A DNA stretch of 64,000 bases. Origin: Argopecten irradians. Taxonomy: Eukaryota; Mollusca; Bivalvia; Pectinida; Pectinidae. The translations under genes were made by a program, and so were the position numbers. The notes below the pieces were generated by a model that made no database searches, had not been told where the DNA came from, and saw only the letters and a list, made by a program, of their open reading frames with translations. Within the stretch, counting starts at the first letter, position 1, and each line of letters starts with the position of its first letter. This document shows, in pieces, positions 13,721 through 25,929 of the stretch. The stretch is from the NCBI RefSeq assembly GCF_041381155.1, contig NC_091140.1, forward strand, positions 19,806,864 to 19,870,863, read 5' to 3'.

Positions 13721-14097
13721 TTAAAACAAAACAAAAATAAATAAATAACTAACTGGAGTAAAATAAAAGATCATGGCTTGGAAATATAGATTTATATAAG
13801 AGAAATTGTTTTCCAAAACGATAAATTTAGGATGAAAATAACAGAGAAATTGTGTTCCACAAACGTTAAATTTAGGGTGTAAGAGGGTGGGTCATTGCTA
13901 AAATTCAAAATTGCAGCTCGCACTTTCTCATCAAAATGGCGCCTTGAATTTATTTTCTACCACTGATCCTTTACTCCTATCAGTAAAAGGAAGTAATACT
14001 TACAATAAATTTGGGTACTAGATCAAAGGGAGAAAACTCCTACAAAATATATGTGAAAGTATTGGTATGCATAAAATAAGCTTATTACTTAACTGCC

Positions 14098-14235
14098 TTT
14101 TATGCATCCTCCATTTTGTCACATAAACAACAAAAATAGTTTTGTGTGAAATGACCACCGGATATTGAAACAAAGTAGTCACTTTGTAAAATAAAGAAAA
14201 ACATGAGTAGGGTTCACCAAAACTCTGCCACAAAA
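14098..14235. repeat. Interspersed repeat, copy 2 of a direct pair
   Basis: A shorter version of 13505-13720 in the same orientation, about 590 bp downstream, sharing the start (TTTTATGCATCCTCCAT), the middle (TTTTGTGTGAAATG, CCACCGGATA) and the end (TTTGTAAAATAAAGAAAA). Confidence 0.6.
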
Positions 14236-15414
14236 CCAAGATGTCGAAAACATCTAGATTTCCTCACTTGTACATACAAGTACTGGTACATATATAAAAT
14301 GACATAGCACACTGTACTGTTAACATATGCACGTATACATAGCAAGGTTCAAAATACACACATATGCATATATACCTCCATGCACGCTTCCACGCACGCA
14401 TGCATGCACACATGCATACATACCATAGCAAAGTTCGATACTCTTCATATGGTCACTTTGTCAAAGATTGGACATTTCTATATTAAAAAAGTCATTTTTA
14501 GCATTTTCTGTGAATGAAAAACCAAAATATGTCTGAAGTAAATCCAGCCCATCGGTAGACTTCTTTATCAATGTATTGTTTAACAGATGTGATATACGTC
14601 TATGCTTTTTTAAATCCTTGGTCTTATAATTATTCTGTTTTAAGGAAATGAGGTAAATGAATTATCTTAAATACCATAAAATCCTTATAAAATCAAAACA
14701 GATCAAAATTGTTTGTCATTATTTAGTCAAATTGTAAAATCACGTATCACGATAGATCAAAGATTAAACATTTCAAACCTCTTATTTACTATTCAGTTAC
14801 AAATGTATCCTCTTTTTGTGAACGCAATGTTACATGTATAGGTATGTGTAAGAAAATATTAATTTATCATACTTTGTACGAATGTTATTCCATTTCTGAA
14901 TGTAACCTAGCTGATTAGATTCATCGTCAGCATAATCTTCATTTTTTTCCAGAACGATTGCTTTGGGAATATTCATTCTTGACAATTTGAGTTTGAATAC
15001 CAAGTAAAGAGATTCAAAGAATGGTGCCTTAGATACGGAACGAAATTCTAATGAATGAAAGAATAAAATGATGCTATGCTTTGGCCTCAACATACTATTA
15101 TAATACAATTGAATAGTAAATCTAGAAATAAAACTACTTCTCTAGAACATTAATTAAAAACAGTTTAACTACAACAATCACAATTATATCTCCAATGTTT
15201 TATTCCTAAACTTAAATAATATTTCTCACATATCGATCGAAATTTCTATAATTTATAGATTGTTGTTTCAAATTTGAAACGTTTTTGATATTGAATTTGA
15301 TACTGTGTAGGTTGATGTTTCCATTATTATTGACTCAACATGTCCGTGGGGAAGTCTACACTGCCATTTCTATGACAGGGAGAAAGTACAATATTTCGAT
15401 GATATTTGTCATTA

Positions 15415-15662
15415 TTCAATTAAGCATTGATGTCACTATCTTTTGATTTCATCGCGTTATGAAATATTTTTTGTTAGTAAATTGAATCAACGTAGCAGGT
15501 TCTTACAAAAGTTTGCCCACATGATTTATTTCACAACTCGATGAAATTTAAAATAGTGACATCAATGCTTATAATTAAATTTCCAGACTACTTAATAAAA
15601 TTTAATACATTTACATGTACGATTTCATTGACTTTCCAAGGGATTATTTTTCCAAATCAATA
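15415..15662 (-). repeat. Palindromic interspersed repeat (MITE-like), copy 1
   Basis: It contains an inverted repeat of about 45 bp (15422-15466 against 15540-15581; core AAGCATTGATGTCACTAT). Its reverse complement matches 20881-21080 over about 200 bp, starting with TTGGAAAAATAATC and going through the same palindrome. A dispersed repeat with an internal palindrome and no coding capacity fits a MITE. I could not fix terminal inverted repeats or a target duplication. Confidence 0.6.
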
Positions 15663-17545
15663 CGCAATGCAATGTTTTTATTGTGACCTCGCGATAACGT
15701 TTGTTTTGCGTGATATTTTCGGATTTTCTTTTTTTCGTACTGGCATGAAAAACGAGTCGGCCAATCAGAAAGTCAGATATATTAAGAAAACAAAGAAAAC
15801 ATCATAATATTGTTATGAACCAAAATTTGATTAAGCTTACCATGTTAATGCATATATTGGTGAAGATAAGATTTTAATGTTGCGCTAACGGAAAAAAATG
15901 AATTATGATCAGTACTAGGAAACTCCTTAACATTGTTTTAGAACTGGGAACCTCGAGACTGGGTTGGTGGTTATTTCGATACAGATTAACTACCACTCGG
16001 TTACATCGCGTTACAAGTTATTTCAATGCGTGCAATTTCGAGTAAATCTACAATAGGAACACCTATTCAAACTTGAAAATGTTGTTATTGACTAGACACG
16101 CCTGTGCATCTGTTTAAGCTTATTCGACTATTTTTTTTTCAAATACACTTGTATGTTCATCTGCTTTTTTATTTATTTGCAGTAATATTTGTATGTATAA
16201 TGGTATAAAAGCATCATTTAAAGTCGCCTGTACTGTCTCTATCACAGAAATAAGAGTCCGGGTATTGGTGTCAAATGCAGTGTATTATTGTGAATATCTC
16301 TGAGACGTCAGAAATAATTAATCGTGAAAATAAAAACCCGCATACACTAGCGATTTGTCTATTACACGCCTTACTTCGCTGGTGGGATTATCCTCAAGCC
16401 TAATATAACTCGATGTGTACAATACTGTTGGCAATGAGAGAATGCTTCATGTAATTTGTTCTATTTCTAAAGGTTCAAGAAGGTTCAAGAACATTTTAAT
16501 TCAAAATATTGTTTTAATACAGTTTTTTGCAACGATTGATTCCATATATGTAGGTATAATCAACGCTTTGCTTGTTATTTTATGAACCGGTATACCACTT
16601 ATACTTAAAATGTGGTTTATGACACTTAAAATATAGATGATATATGTACAACTGTTTTCAATGACAGAGTTTTTTTTTAACTGCAGAGCGTCTTTAATTT
16701 GAAATTCAAAGGCGTATAAGTTTCGCTATGTTTAGCTTGTAGATACATGTATACTAGCAAGATAAAGCATACATTTCGTTTAATCTGAATATAGACTCTT
16801 CGAGATTAGATACGGAAAACAATACACAGCTGTAGTAATGGACCAATCCTTAATATGAAATTATTCTTATCTATTGAACCTTTTGTGTTACTTCACTCCT
16901 TGCGGGCTGCTATAGTTACTCATCTAACAAAGAAAAATGTATGCATAATTCATGTGCATTTAACATATGTAGCTGATGACATTTACCTATATCAGCAGAA
17001 GGTTATTTTTGACCATTTAGTGTATCTGACCTAACCACATCGCATAACATGGCATTCAAACGTGCCACTACGTGTAAAATGTCATCTTATATTACTTAAA
17101 ATGTTTATCACATTGTTAGGGATAACCTTCAATCATTTTATAAAATGTATTCCATGAAATTATTGATACTAACGAAGTTGGTGTTTTAACGTTTTCGTTG
17201 CTACAACATTAAATAAAAAAAAATGTGTGTGACCTATATTTTATCATTACGAATCCCATTAGGTTACGGCAATATAGAAACAAGCTTCAGGCAAACAGAT
17301 ATGTAAATGTTATAATCAGAAAATAAACATCAACCGTCATTAAAAGTTTCTAAATAGAGAAAAGTCGTTATAAGGAAAACTTACATTATATTTAAGACTT
17401 CTTATTTGATAACGGCGAAGATACTCAGTTCACCCGCTTTGCGGAAGAGTGGTTTGATAGTGATGTCAAACAAAAGTTGGTTTACTACTCAAGGAAGATC
17501 TATACAGTTAATGCCCATCATTTACTGACATCGAAGGAGATTAAC

Positions 17546-20500
17546 ATGTATATTAAGGTAAGTTGTTTTCTTCATTTTATTTTTTACTTTAATTTATGTT
17601 TTTCATCTCAACTTTTATCATTACAAGTGATAAGGATTTGGTAGTACCTGAATCAAGTTGAAACAAATCATACAAGATAGTAAAACAATAACATCATGAC
17701 AAAAACAAGACAATCTTAAACTCTTAATTTAGAAATTTAAATCGTCAAATTAAAATGTTGCATCTCCAAAACTCTCTCTTTATCTGTAATAATAAAGATA
17801 ATTTTATATTATAATTATTTTTAGTAACAATATAAATGACAATTTTCTGGAGAACTTTTTTGTGTTATATTTATATTATTTGTCTGACGTTGGTGTGATA
17901 GACGTTGCAAACAATATTTACTAAAATTATCTTCGACCTGTGTGAACAAAATTAATTGTGATGCCATATCATCTTGTTTGTAATGTTTAATCTAGAATTT
18001 GTAATGTTTAATAGTCAGTTGCCCAAAACAAACTATTTATCAATGTCATTTTGTTTACATATCTTTATGAAAACAATCAATAGGCAAAAACATAAATAGG
18101 ACACAAACACAAAGGATTAAACTCATGACGTCAAATTATAAAAACTGATTTTGATAACATAATATAGTCTTTACCGTTGAAAATCGTTCAAGTAAAAATT
18201 TTAAAATACTTATCAGAGGAAATAAAACACTGAATTTCGATAAAGAAAATTTACCTCCTTGAAATTAAACACACTATAATACCTATTTTGCAGCAATTAT
18301 TAAAAAAATTCGTGCTATATACAGTATTAGTAGATTAGTTATCCGTTAGTGATGATGATAATAATAATAATAATTACTACTTTACATGTTTGTTGAGAGT
18401 CAATGTTCACAGCTTTAAGGCGATAGTTCATTAAACCTTTATGAATTTATAAACATAGGATATACTATGTCATGTGAATTACTAAACAAAAACTAACCAG
18501 ATTGTTAAATATAAAGATTAATTAAGAAGACCATTTTAATAGGTACATTGTATATCGCCTTGGTCATAAAAATGCTCAGGATATCACATAAATAGTATCT
18601 GTGTGATTAATTGAATACTTCATGGTGCAAACGAGTCGAAATTATATTTTTATGATTTCGACCCTTAATAATTACAGAAACAACCATTAATGGCCTAATT
18701 AATATTTTTTAACACTTCATCAATTTCCAGTTCTACATCTACTGGCACTTGTGTTGAGCAGAGTGATTTCCTTTAGATTTTGACAAAACGCAACTTAAAT
18801 GTTGACTGAAATATACATACATGTCCATTATTGCTATTGTAAAGGCATTAGTTTCAATATAAAAGAAAATAGATTGTTATCCTTTATTTTGGTTTTCCAT
18901 TTGGTTATTTTTGTGGGATTTTTATTGCACGCATGCTCTCGTCTTGTAGAGCTTCGGTCGTATCTAAATGAAATCAGTAAAACTTGTTGTTTTTAACTCG
19001 AAATTTATTATGTAATAGTGATTCATATATCGAACCTTAAATACATTATATTCCATAATAAATACACTTACTTTCCAGTCTTTATATATTTTTAAAGCCA
19101 ATATAGAATTTTTTCATTGTGAGGAAAGTAGCAATAGTGTCTCGCATGTTCTGCCAAAGCTGAAATTTAACTACTACTTCAACTGATTCTCGTACACATA
19201 TTTCTAATTACATTTAACATCAATAATGGCGTTAAGTAAGTTTCTATTTTTACCCGAATTCTCGTATTTATGTCACTAAGTTGCTTTTGTTCTTTATATA
19301 AATGAAAGAATACTTAATAATTATTTAGGTATAATGTTTTTGATTATTGTATAAGATTCTTTTATTAAAAAACATTTGAGTAAGTTATTTCGGTGAAAAA
19401 CATGACGAAAAAAATAATAATAAAAAGGTAAAAAAAGAAAAGCAATCACTTATTAGTCTTCTGGAGACAAATTTGATAATATATAATATATGGGGAAGTG
19501 TTATGTTACATTATATAATTATGATATAACAATGTGTTCCTTTGAGTATTATTTTTATCATCCAAGACTTTTAGCAGGTTAGGTCCAAAAGGATTTACTT
19601 ACGCATTAGTTAATATATATTTGACATGCATTGGTGTGTACATGTAACATACACGCGCCATTGGCCATGCTAGAACTCCCAATGTATGTTACACGTACAT
19701 CAATGCATGACAAAACATATGACAACTAATGCTTATATTTACATTTATATTGCCATTCCCGTATTAAAAAGAAAAAAAGGTAAAATAAATAAGCATGAAG
19801 ATAAAAGTTATAAGTTTGTATAGTGCAAAACATCATTTGATGGAACAGTCAATAATTTGACGGGAAAGAGTTGATTTCTTGTAACTTTCGTTGTTGTATA
19901 ATGGACAACGAACTAAATAATAACAGTAGATAAAAGTCCCATCGATAAAACGGGATATACGACGATAAGTAAAACATTTCAACCTATTTGATATATTTTC
20001 ATAAGAAAATATATCTATATTGATCCATTGTCAGAATATGTTATATATTTTTGAGTGAATCATCATACGGGCGTAAATCCCAGTCATCTCTTAACCTTTT
20101 GAACTCCGATTGTGGTATTATTACGCCAGAGCCTAACTGCCAATGTTAATACTAGAAAATATCATACATTGGGCTTAGTAGCAACATATCGGTACACTGC
20201 AGCGGTAATATAAATATAACAAATCAGACTGGCATTTAAATACATTCATTTAAGCAAAAAAATAGGGATTGAAAATATAAAGGAAAATAATAAATCCACA
20301 CACTCTTGGAGGAAAATATTTCATTTGTTCTAATTTATTCGATGTTGTAAAATGTTCATGCTCACAATTCAGGCTTTACATTTCAAAATAAAGACGTACA
20401 ATTTCATAAGAATTATGTATTTGGTTTACACGAAACAAAATTATAATAGAGCGAAGTATAAGAAAGTAGATAAATACGCATATATATTGTAACATAGTGT

Positions 20501-23500
20501 GTATATTGTAATTCGCGTATAAAAATATACAAAAATGACTTCACTTAGCGATACAAGTTGATAACGTGTGAAAGACCTGAAGGTTCTGAGTGGTTTAATG
20601 ATATCTTTGCAAAACATCAAATTACAAAACATACATGCGATGGTGTCCCCAACTACATCTGTACTGACACAAATATCTTAGTTCAAATTTCCATTGTATT
20701 TCCGCGCCCCATATTGAACATATTCTGAGAGGAATTGCTCTATACAAGCATGGTAAACTTGAAATTGAAATCCATTCACTATATTTACACGTAACCAACC
20801 TTTTGGCATTAAAAAAATCAGAATGGCACGAAATCCCGACGTTATCGTTACGTTACAATAGAAACATTAACGTTTCGGTTTATTTGGAAAAATAATCACT
20901 TGGAAAATCAATGGAATCGTACGTGTAAATATATTTTACTTTATAGTCTGGACAATTAAATATAGTGTCACTAGTTTTTAATTTCATCTGATAATGAAAT
21001 ACATTTTGTTCGCAAACTTCTCTGAGAATCCGCAACGCCACCCCGATGAAATAGTAATATATTGACATCAATGCTTAAATATCGGCATTGGGTTATAAAA
21101 CTAATACCAATAGACAATAATTGGATTTTTTTTTAATTCAAAATATTACAAAAACATAATGAGACTTAAAGAACGTTGCGTTTTATTATTTATGCCGTAC
21201 GTGGATACTGATATCCTAAATCAGTTGGTTAAAAGCATATTAATCGCGCCTATAACAAAATTATATGCTTGAGAATTCCAAAGTTATCAACGCCGTATCG
21301 CCGCATGTATTAATGGTGGCACGCAATTGTTGGCGCATAGGAGTTCCACCATCCTGGGTTGTGAACGCTTCATGTAGGTACATGTATACATTTCGTTCAC
21401 GCATGGGATATATGATGTAATGAGTATAACATTATCAGTACATTCATCCTCGCAATAAGAATTTGGTTATATTGTGCATCACTCTCATTTGTTCTTAAAT
21501 TGATTATTCCCAGATTAATGTGTTAATTCATTTTTTCATTTCAGGTTGTGATCTGGTTAACAGTTTGTTACACTTTGATTGGAAATTCTGAGGGATCTTG
21601 GTCACCAGGACCAATTGTAACAGACCCAGATCCATTTCGCTTTAACACTGATGATCCCAAAATCGACCTTGAACCAACAACACGATCTACAACTACATCA
21701 ACTTCAACGTCTACAACTACAACTACTCCAACAACTACAACCACCACTCCAACAACAACTACCACTACTACTCCGACAACAACTACAACAACAACCTCAA
21801 CTACAACCACCACCCCAACAACCACTACCACCACCACTCCAACCACTACTACCACTACCACTCCAACCACTACTACCACTACCACTCCAACCACTACAAC
21901 TACCACGACGACGACCACTACAACACCTCCTGTTGTCAAAGACTGCGTGATTGAGTTAGACAACGAGTGCTTGGAACCAAAACAACTTTTGTCGGTGCTA
22001 CCAGAAACAAGGGAATTTATGATATTTCGGCAAGTTACCTTTGATATACATGAAATTACATTTATTGAGTTTTTAATTATTCGATGTACGTTACATACCA
22101 CTTAAACTTACATATTTGACAAAGTTACTATTTAACTATACGAAACACATTAAAACTAAAATAATAATATACAACTTTGTAAGAGAACGTAAAAGGAACC
22201 AAATGTAGATTACGTTCAACGTCTTTTTCAGAATACGCCTCCGCAATGCGCTCATTTTAGACAAACAAGCTAAATTATTTCTTCTACAAATACCGCATGA
22301 AGATGAAAAGGAAGAGGAAGAAACAGCGTGTGTATTGGACACGTCAAATGGCAGGTATGCTGGATACAAGTTAACGTAGGTCAGCATATGTACGTCCCTG
22401 TAATGATGACATTGTTTATACACCGTACCTTTGATATTAGAAGACTCTCTAATATATGTAGATATGAAAAACGGAATATTCTACCCGAGGGTTACAAAAA
22501 GTTGTAAAAGCAGTGATCCCAAGGGAAGAAAAATCCCTATCCTTCATATCCACACATGAAACAGTATTTTAACTCAAATTTCGACGTCTTGTAATTTTAC
22601 AACTATGATATACTGCCATTTTGAAATAAATTCGAAGAAAACCGCAACTGCAAGTCAGTTTCCCATATATTGAAAATTGCGTGAAATTTTCAACGCAAGC
22701 ACCATTAATTGCATCTATTATAGTCAACCCAGCCTATTTTCTGACAAAAAATGTTAAAATTGTACCGAGAAAATAGTAATTTGAACACGCTGTGACGTCA
22801 CTAGGCTTTATTGCATGCTATACAGCCTCTGACGACATGAGTGTATTGTCCGAGATCAGCCAGTATTACGCATGTACATTTGTATGTATGGAGAAATAGC
22901 AGATTTTACATTAGTTGATATGTAATATGATTTTTATTAAACGAGTTCAATGATTTGATAAACGAGTTTATGGAGTCAAACCATGGATTTCTAGCTTTTC
23001 TATCAAGTGCAATTATCGCTTCCCTACTTTGATTGTTTATTTATATATGTTGCTACTTGTTAAATTCCCTTTGATTAGCGAAACAAAATTTCTTTTAACA
23101 ATATAGTTGCTGATATCGCCACTTCTGCTAAACATGACGTCGCTACCACTCATGACGACATTTTCTGACGCTGCGCACAGAATCATAAGAATATGTGGCA
23201 TTTAATGTCCAAATTTTTCCAAATAAAGTATTAAAGTTTCCCCTTGTAGTTTACGTAAAATGCAGGTAATATAATACTACCACATTTCTGAGTTAGTATA
23301 CATCCATTATACCTCTTCCAGCGAAGGACATAACTGCCCTTTTGAGCTGAAGACACTTTTGGGATTCTGGAGGAATTGGAATGAACTCTGTGTAGTTGTT
23401 TTCCCAAAACTACAGAATGTGACATATGCAAATTGTGAAAGGAGGTACGTTTGAATTAAAATAACCACTTAAAATAGCAAAAGTAATATCAATATCTCAG

Positions 23501-24531
23501 AATATTTCTGAAAAGTTTAATACATTAGATGTCATAGTAGATTTTTTGGAAGGAAAAAAGGAGTAACAAACCATTGGCTTCATAATGAAGTAAAATTGCT
23601 ATAAAGCTAAGATATCAATAATCCGAAATAAAAGACAAAAATATATTCAAATTAAAATCAAATATTATTTCTATGGAATATATATTCAGTCACTATAGGG
23701 CGCACTAACACAACGTGGTCGTCTACATATTTGTTTACATCCATTGTGCGCAGGTACGAAATCAAATTCTGATAAAAATCAGATATTTACTTAATGATTA
23801 ATAACTATATTCTGTTTACTGTACTATGACGTAACGATACGTTTTCATAATGATATTCAGACATTTATTCTTGATACGAATGGGCTTATTTCAGAGTGTA
23901 AATAATGATAAATTTGATGTTTAGCTTTTGTTTTAAACATAATAGTTATATCTACTGTGAAAATGCAATCATGTCGAAACAAAAACAAAAACCATGCAAA
24001 TACTAGTGAAAACGTAGATACTGTACTTCCGTACATTGTATGAAAGAATTTTGTGATGAAGCATAATGATACATATTTACAGAAAACCATGTCTATCATT
24101 CTATCAGAGTTTGTATTTGGAAATTTTATGATAAGACTTAATCTGTTAATAGTTATTATGTAAATACTCGAGAAAAATATCGTTACAACCACAGACACTG
24201 ATACCTATTCTATATAACTTTATCTAGAGTCGACTGTTGCGGATACGGGACGAAATGCGCCGCTGCCGGATTTGTCAGAAATGCCTATCTTGTTTATTGT
24301 GATCATTATTACCCTTACGAACACTCATTCATTGACGGCAGGACCCCGGATGTAATAAAATCAGACCTATTGCTTCATGGAGACCACAGCATTACTGATA
24401 TTCCAACTTTTGAACTCGATCATGTTTCCAATCATGCACTAGGAGAATTTTACATCAGGCATGACTACTTTCCCCAAGGTTGTAACTGCCTGGAGAAAAG
24501 TTGCAAGAAATACAGATATGGTGTTGAATAA
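17546..24531 (+). CDS. Gene C, secreted cysteine-rich protein with Thr-rich mucin-like segment (5 coding exons, 348 aa)
   Basis: Coding exons are 17546-17557, 21545-22029, 22232-22354, 23322-23444 and 24228-24531. Exon 1 encodes MYIK, then GTAAGT; the ATG has A at -3. Exon 2 continues the signal peptide (VVIWLTVCYTLIGNSEG), then an acidic/proline stretch, then an almost pure Thr/Pro tract (about residues 48-131), likely heavily O-glycosylated, then two cysteines. Exon 3 is charged and Glu-rich. Exon 4 has GFW-x6-C-x4-P-x-LQNV-x4-C with exactly gene B's spacing. Exon 5 has CC-x5-C-x3-GF, VYC, a stretch of about 40 residues absent from A and B, then RHDYFPQ and C-x-C-x4-C; one Cys of the usual CC pair is Gly. 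Intron phases are 0, 2, 2, 2 as in gene B. Intron 2 starts with GC (GCAAGT), the only donor giving the right phase; the nearby GT at 22086 leads to an early stop. Function is unknown: secreted, perhaps in a mucous or extracellular layer. Confidence 0.82.
19603..19732. repeat. Foldback element in gene C intron 1
   Basis: Arms of about 50 bp (words GCATTAGTT, GACATGCATTG, TGTAACATAC) reappear in reverse complement at the right end, with about 30 bp between them. The arms have a few mismatches. It looks like a small non-autonomous foldback/MITE with no coding sequence. Confidence 0.6.
20881..21080 (+). repeat. Palindromic interspersed repeat (MITE-like), copy 2
   Basis: Matches the reverse complement of 15415-15662 (shared words TTGGAAAAATAATC, AATCGTAC, TAGTCTGGA, GACATCAATGCTTA). 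Its own palindrome is more decayed. It sits in the long first intron of gene C. Confidence 0.55.
21675..21926 (+). repeat. ACN trinucleotide tract encoding the Thr-rich segment of gene C
   Basis: About 250 bp of nearly uninterrupted ACN codons, with CCN at regular places, giving TTTTTTP-like periods. The third bases vary (ACA, ACC, ACT, ACG), so the tract is not a fresh clean microsatellite and its Thr coding seems kept. On the minus strand it reads as a long Val run, which is a shadow. Confidence 0.85.
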
Positions 24532-25486
24532 ATCACATTTCAATTGTGTTTTTGTTTTTTGATGCCACGGTTTCGCTTTTAATTACAATATAAAAGTTTA
24601 TGTAGTAGATATTCAGTAAAATATTGACAGCTGTTTTAACCAGTCTAAAGTGAATGGCATTTTTTATCACCTCGGTCAAAAGCTTATGATGCTTTAGTCA
24701 ATATTGGCGTCGATTGAACAGCCACCACAAAAAAGTATAAATTGTCCCGTTGAAGGTCCAGTATAGCAAGTAAAGTTTATCCATGGAGCATGTCAATTCA
24801 GTAAAGTACATGTCTTAAAATATACGATTTTGATTGATTTTTCTTTCCATATGAGATTGTATGTAGTGAGTCACAGAATTTATTTTTCAAACCTTGGAGA
24901 ACTTAAATTAAAACTTTACAACGATTCTATTGGTTGTATTTTGAATTAACATTATTCATTGAACAAATAATGTCGGCTTGGCCTTATATCACAATAATGC
25001 GAATTTACAGTTATCTTTCGATATTTCAATTTAATTAGAAAAAAATCATTTTTTATCCCGGATAAGAATAAGTCTTCGAACGAAGATGAATTATCTTTCC
25101 ACATTTGACTTTTCAGCTTTTTGCCGTTGACCTATGTGTACGTGACCTATGTGTACAACAATGGTTTAAAGCTAAACTGAATGCTTGCTTTTATCACTAA
25201 ACTACCGTGCATGTGACGCAATGTAACAGGTATTTTATGGCGATCCGATTGGTCGCCATAGATAGTGGGTTGGGGACCCGAATTGGCCAGGAGTCACAAA
25301 ATTGTCCTTCGTCTCTTGTGAGACAGTATTATGCATTTTTGTTGAGAGTTCAATGTCTTTTAGGGTAAAGTCCATCACAAGTCATAGACTGATGAGCTGC
25401 AACAGCTTAACGACGAAACGACGATGTATGGTTTGTGCAATTTTTAACCCCGAAATTTATCAAATTTTCAAAACTGTTATTTAGTG
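24421..25486 (+). repeat. Duplicated segment, source copy (end of gene C and downstream)
   Basis: The last 37 codons of gene C and about 950 bp after them match 34437-35368 in the same orientation, with many substitutions and small indels (roughly 80 percent identical by eye). Shared landmarks are TTTCCAATCATGCACTAGG, CACGGTTTCGCTTTTAATTA, TCACCTCGGTCAAAAGCTT and CGACGATGTATGGTTTGTG. This side keeps the intact exon. Confidence 0.8.
24528..24533 (+). terminator. Poly(A) signal overlapping the gene C stop codon
   Basis: AATAAA spans the last sense codon and TAA of gene C. A T/GT-rich stretch (TGTGTTTTTGTTTTTTG) follows about 10 bp later, as expected of a downstream element. If used, the 3' UTR would be only a few tens of bases. 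Confidence 0.45.
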
Positions 25487-25629
25487 ATTCTCAAAGACAT
25501 TTCATTGCAATGCTATATATCAACTAAACATCTAAACATATACAAAATAAATATGGTGTCGCAAACATTCATTCACTTATTCACATACAAAATTGTTTTT
25601 TTTACAGATAGCATTGCCTATTTTTTGTA

Positions 25630-25765
25630 AAAGAGAGAAAATGCAGATTAGAGAGGAAATATAGAAGAAGATGTGCAGGGAAGAGAAGCAAATCGTGGAG
25701 GAGATTGGGGAAGAAAGAGATATAAAGTCAGGGCTGAAGAAAAAATAGGGGGGGGGGGTAGAAGG
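25630..25765 (+). repeat. Purine-rich tract
   Basis: About 135 bp that is mostly A and G on the plus strand, ending in a run of at least ten G. Such tracts can form triplex DNA; here it is just as likely decayed simple sequence. A chance minus-strand frame (25577-25801) comes from it. Confidence 0.6.
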
Positions 25766-25929
25766 ACAGAATGCACTTTTTAATTCCATACCTGATTTCA
25801 TATAGTAACTCGCTTAATTGCAGGAGATAAGTTATGATCTTAAATGCCATGTATGAAAATAGGAAAAAATAACATAGTTGGACATATACACATAAAATAG
25901 CACATATGGACAGTTAAAAAGTCAAGGTT

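Larger units (their letters stand above)
11725..17545. other. Region between genes B and C, repeats only
   Basis: The divergent upstream regions of gene B (-) and gene C (+), almost 6 kb. No exon is supported. It contains a pair of direct repeats (13505-13720 and 14098-14235), short palindromes (GTGCGAAGCAC near 12860, AGAGCTTCGCTCT near 13376), a tandem pair of about 50 bp near 13798-13890, a CATG/TGCA-rich simple tract at 14370-14425, and a palindromic repeat at 15415-15662. Open frames of 60-92 codons here look like chance. Confidence 0.45.

Noticed and set aside
21568-22101. Minus-strand poly-Val frame opposite gene C exon 2
   Set aside because: Shadow of the ACN tract; the plus strand has the signal peptide, splice sites and paralog match.
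23857-24198. Minus-strand 113-codon frame in gene C intron 4
   Set aside because: Hydrophobic low-complexity residues from AT-rich intron sequence; no supporting signals.
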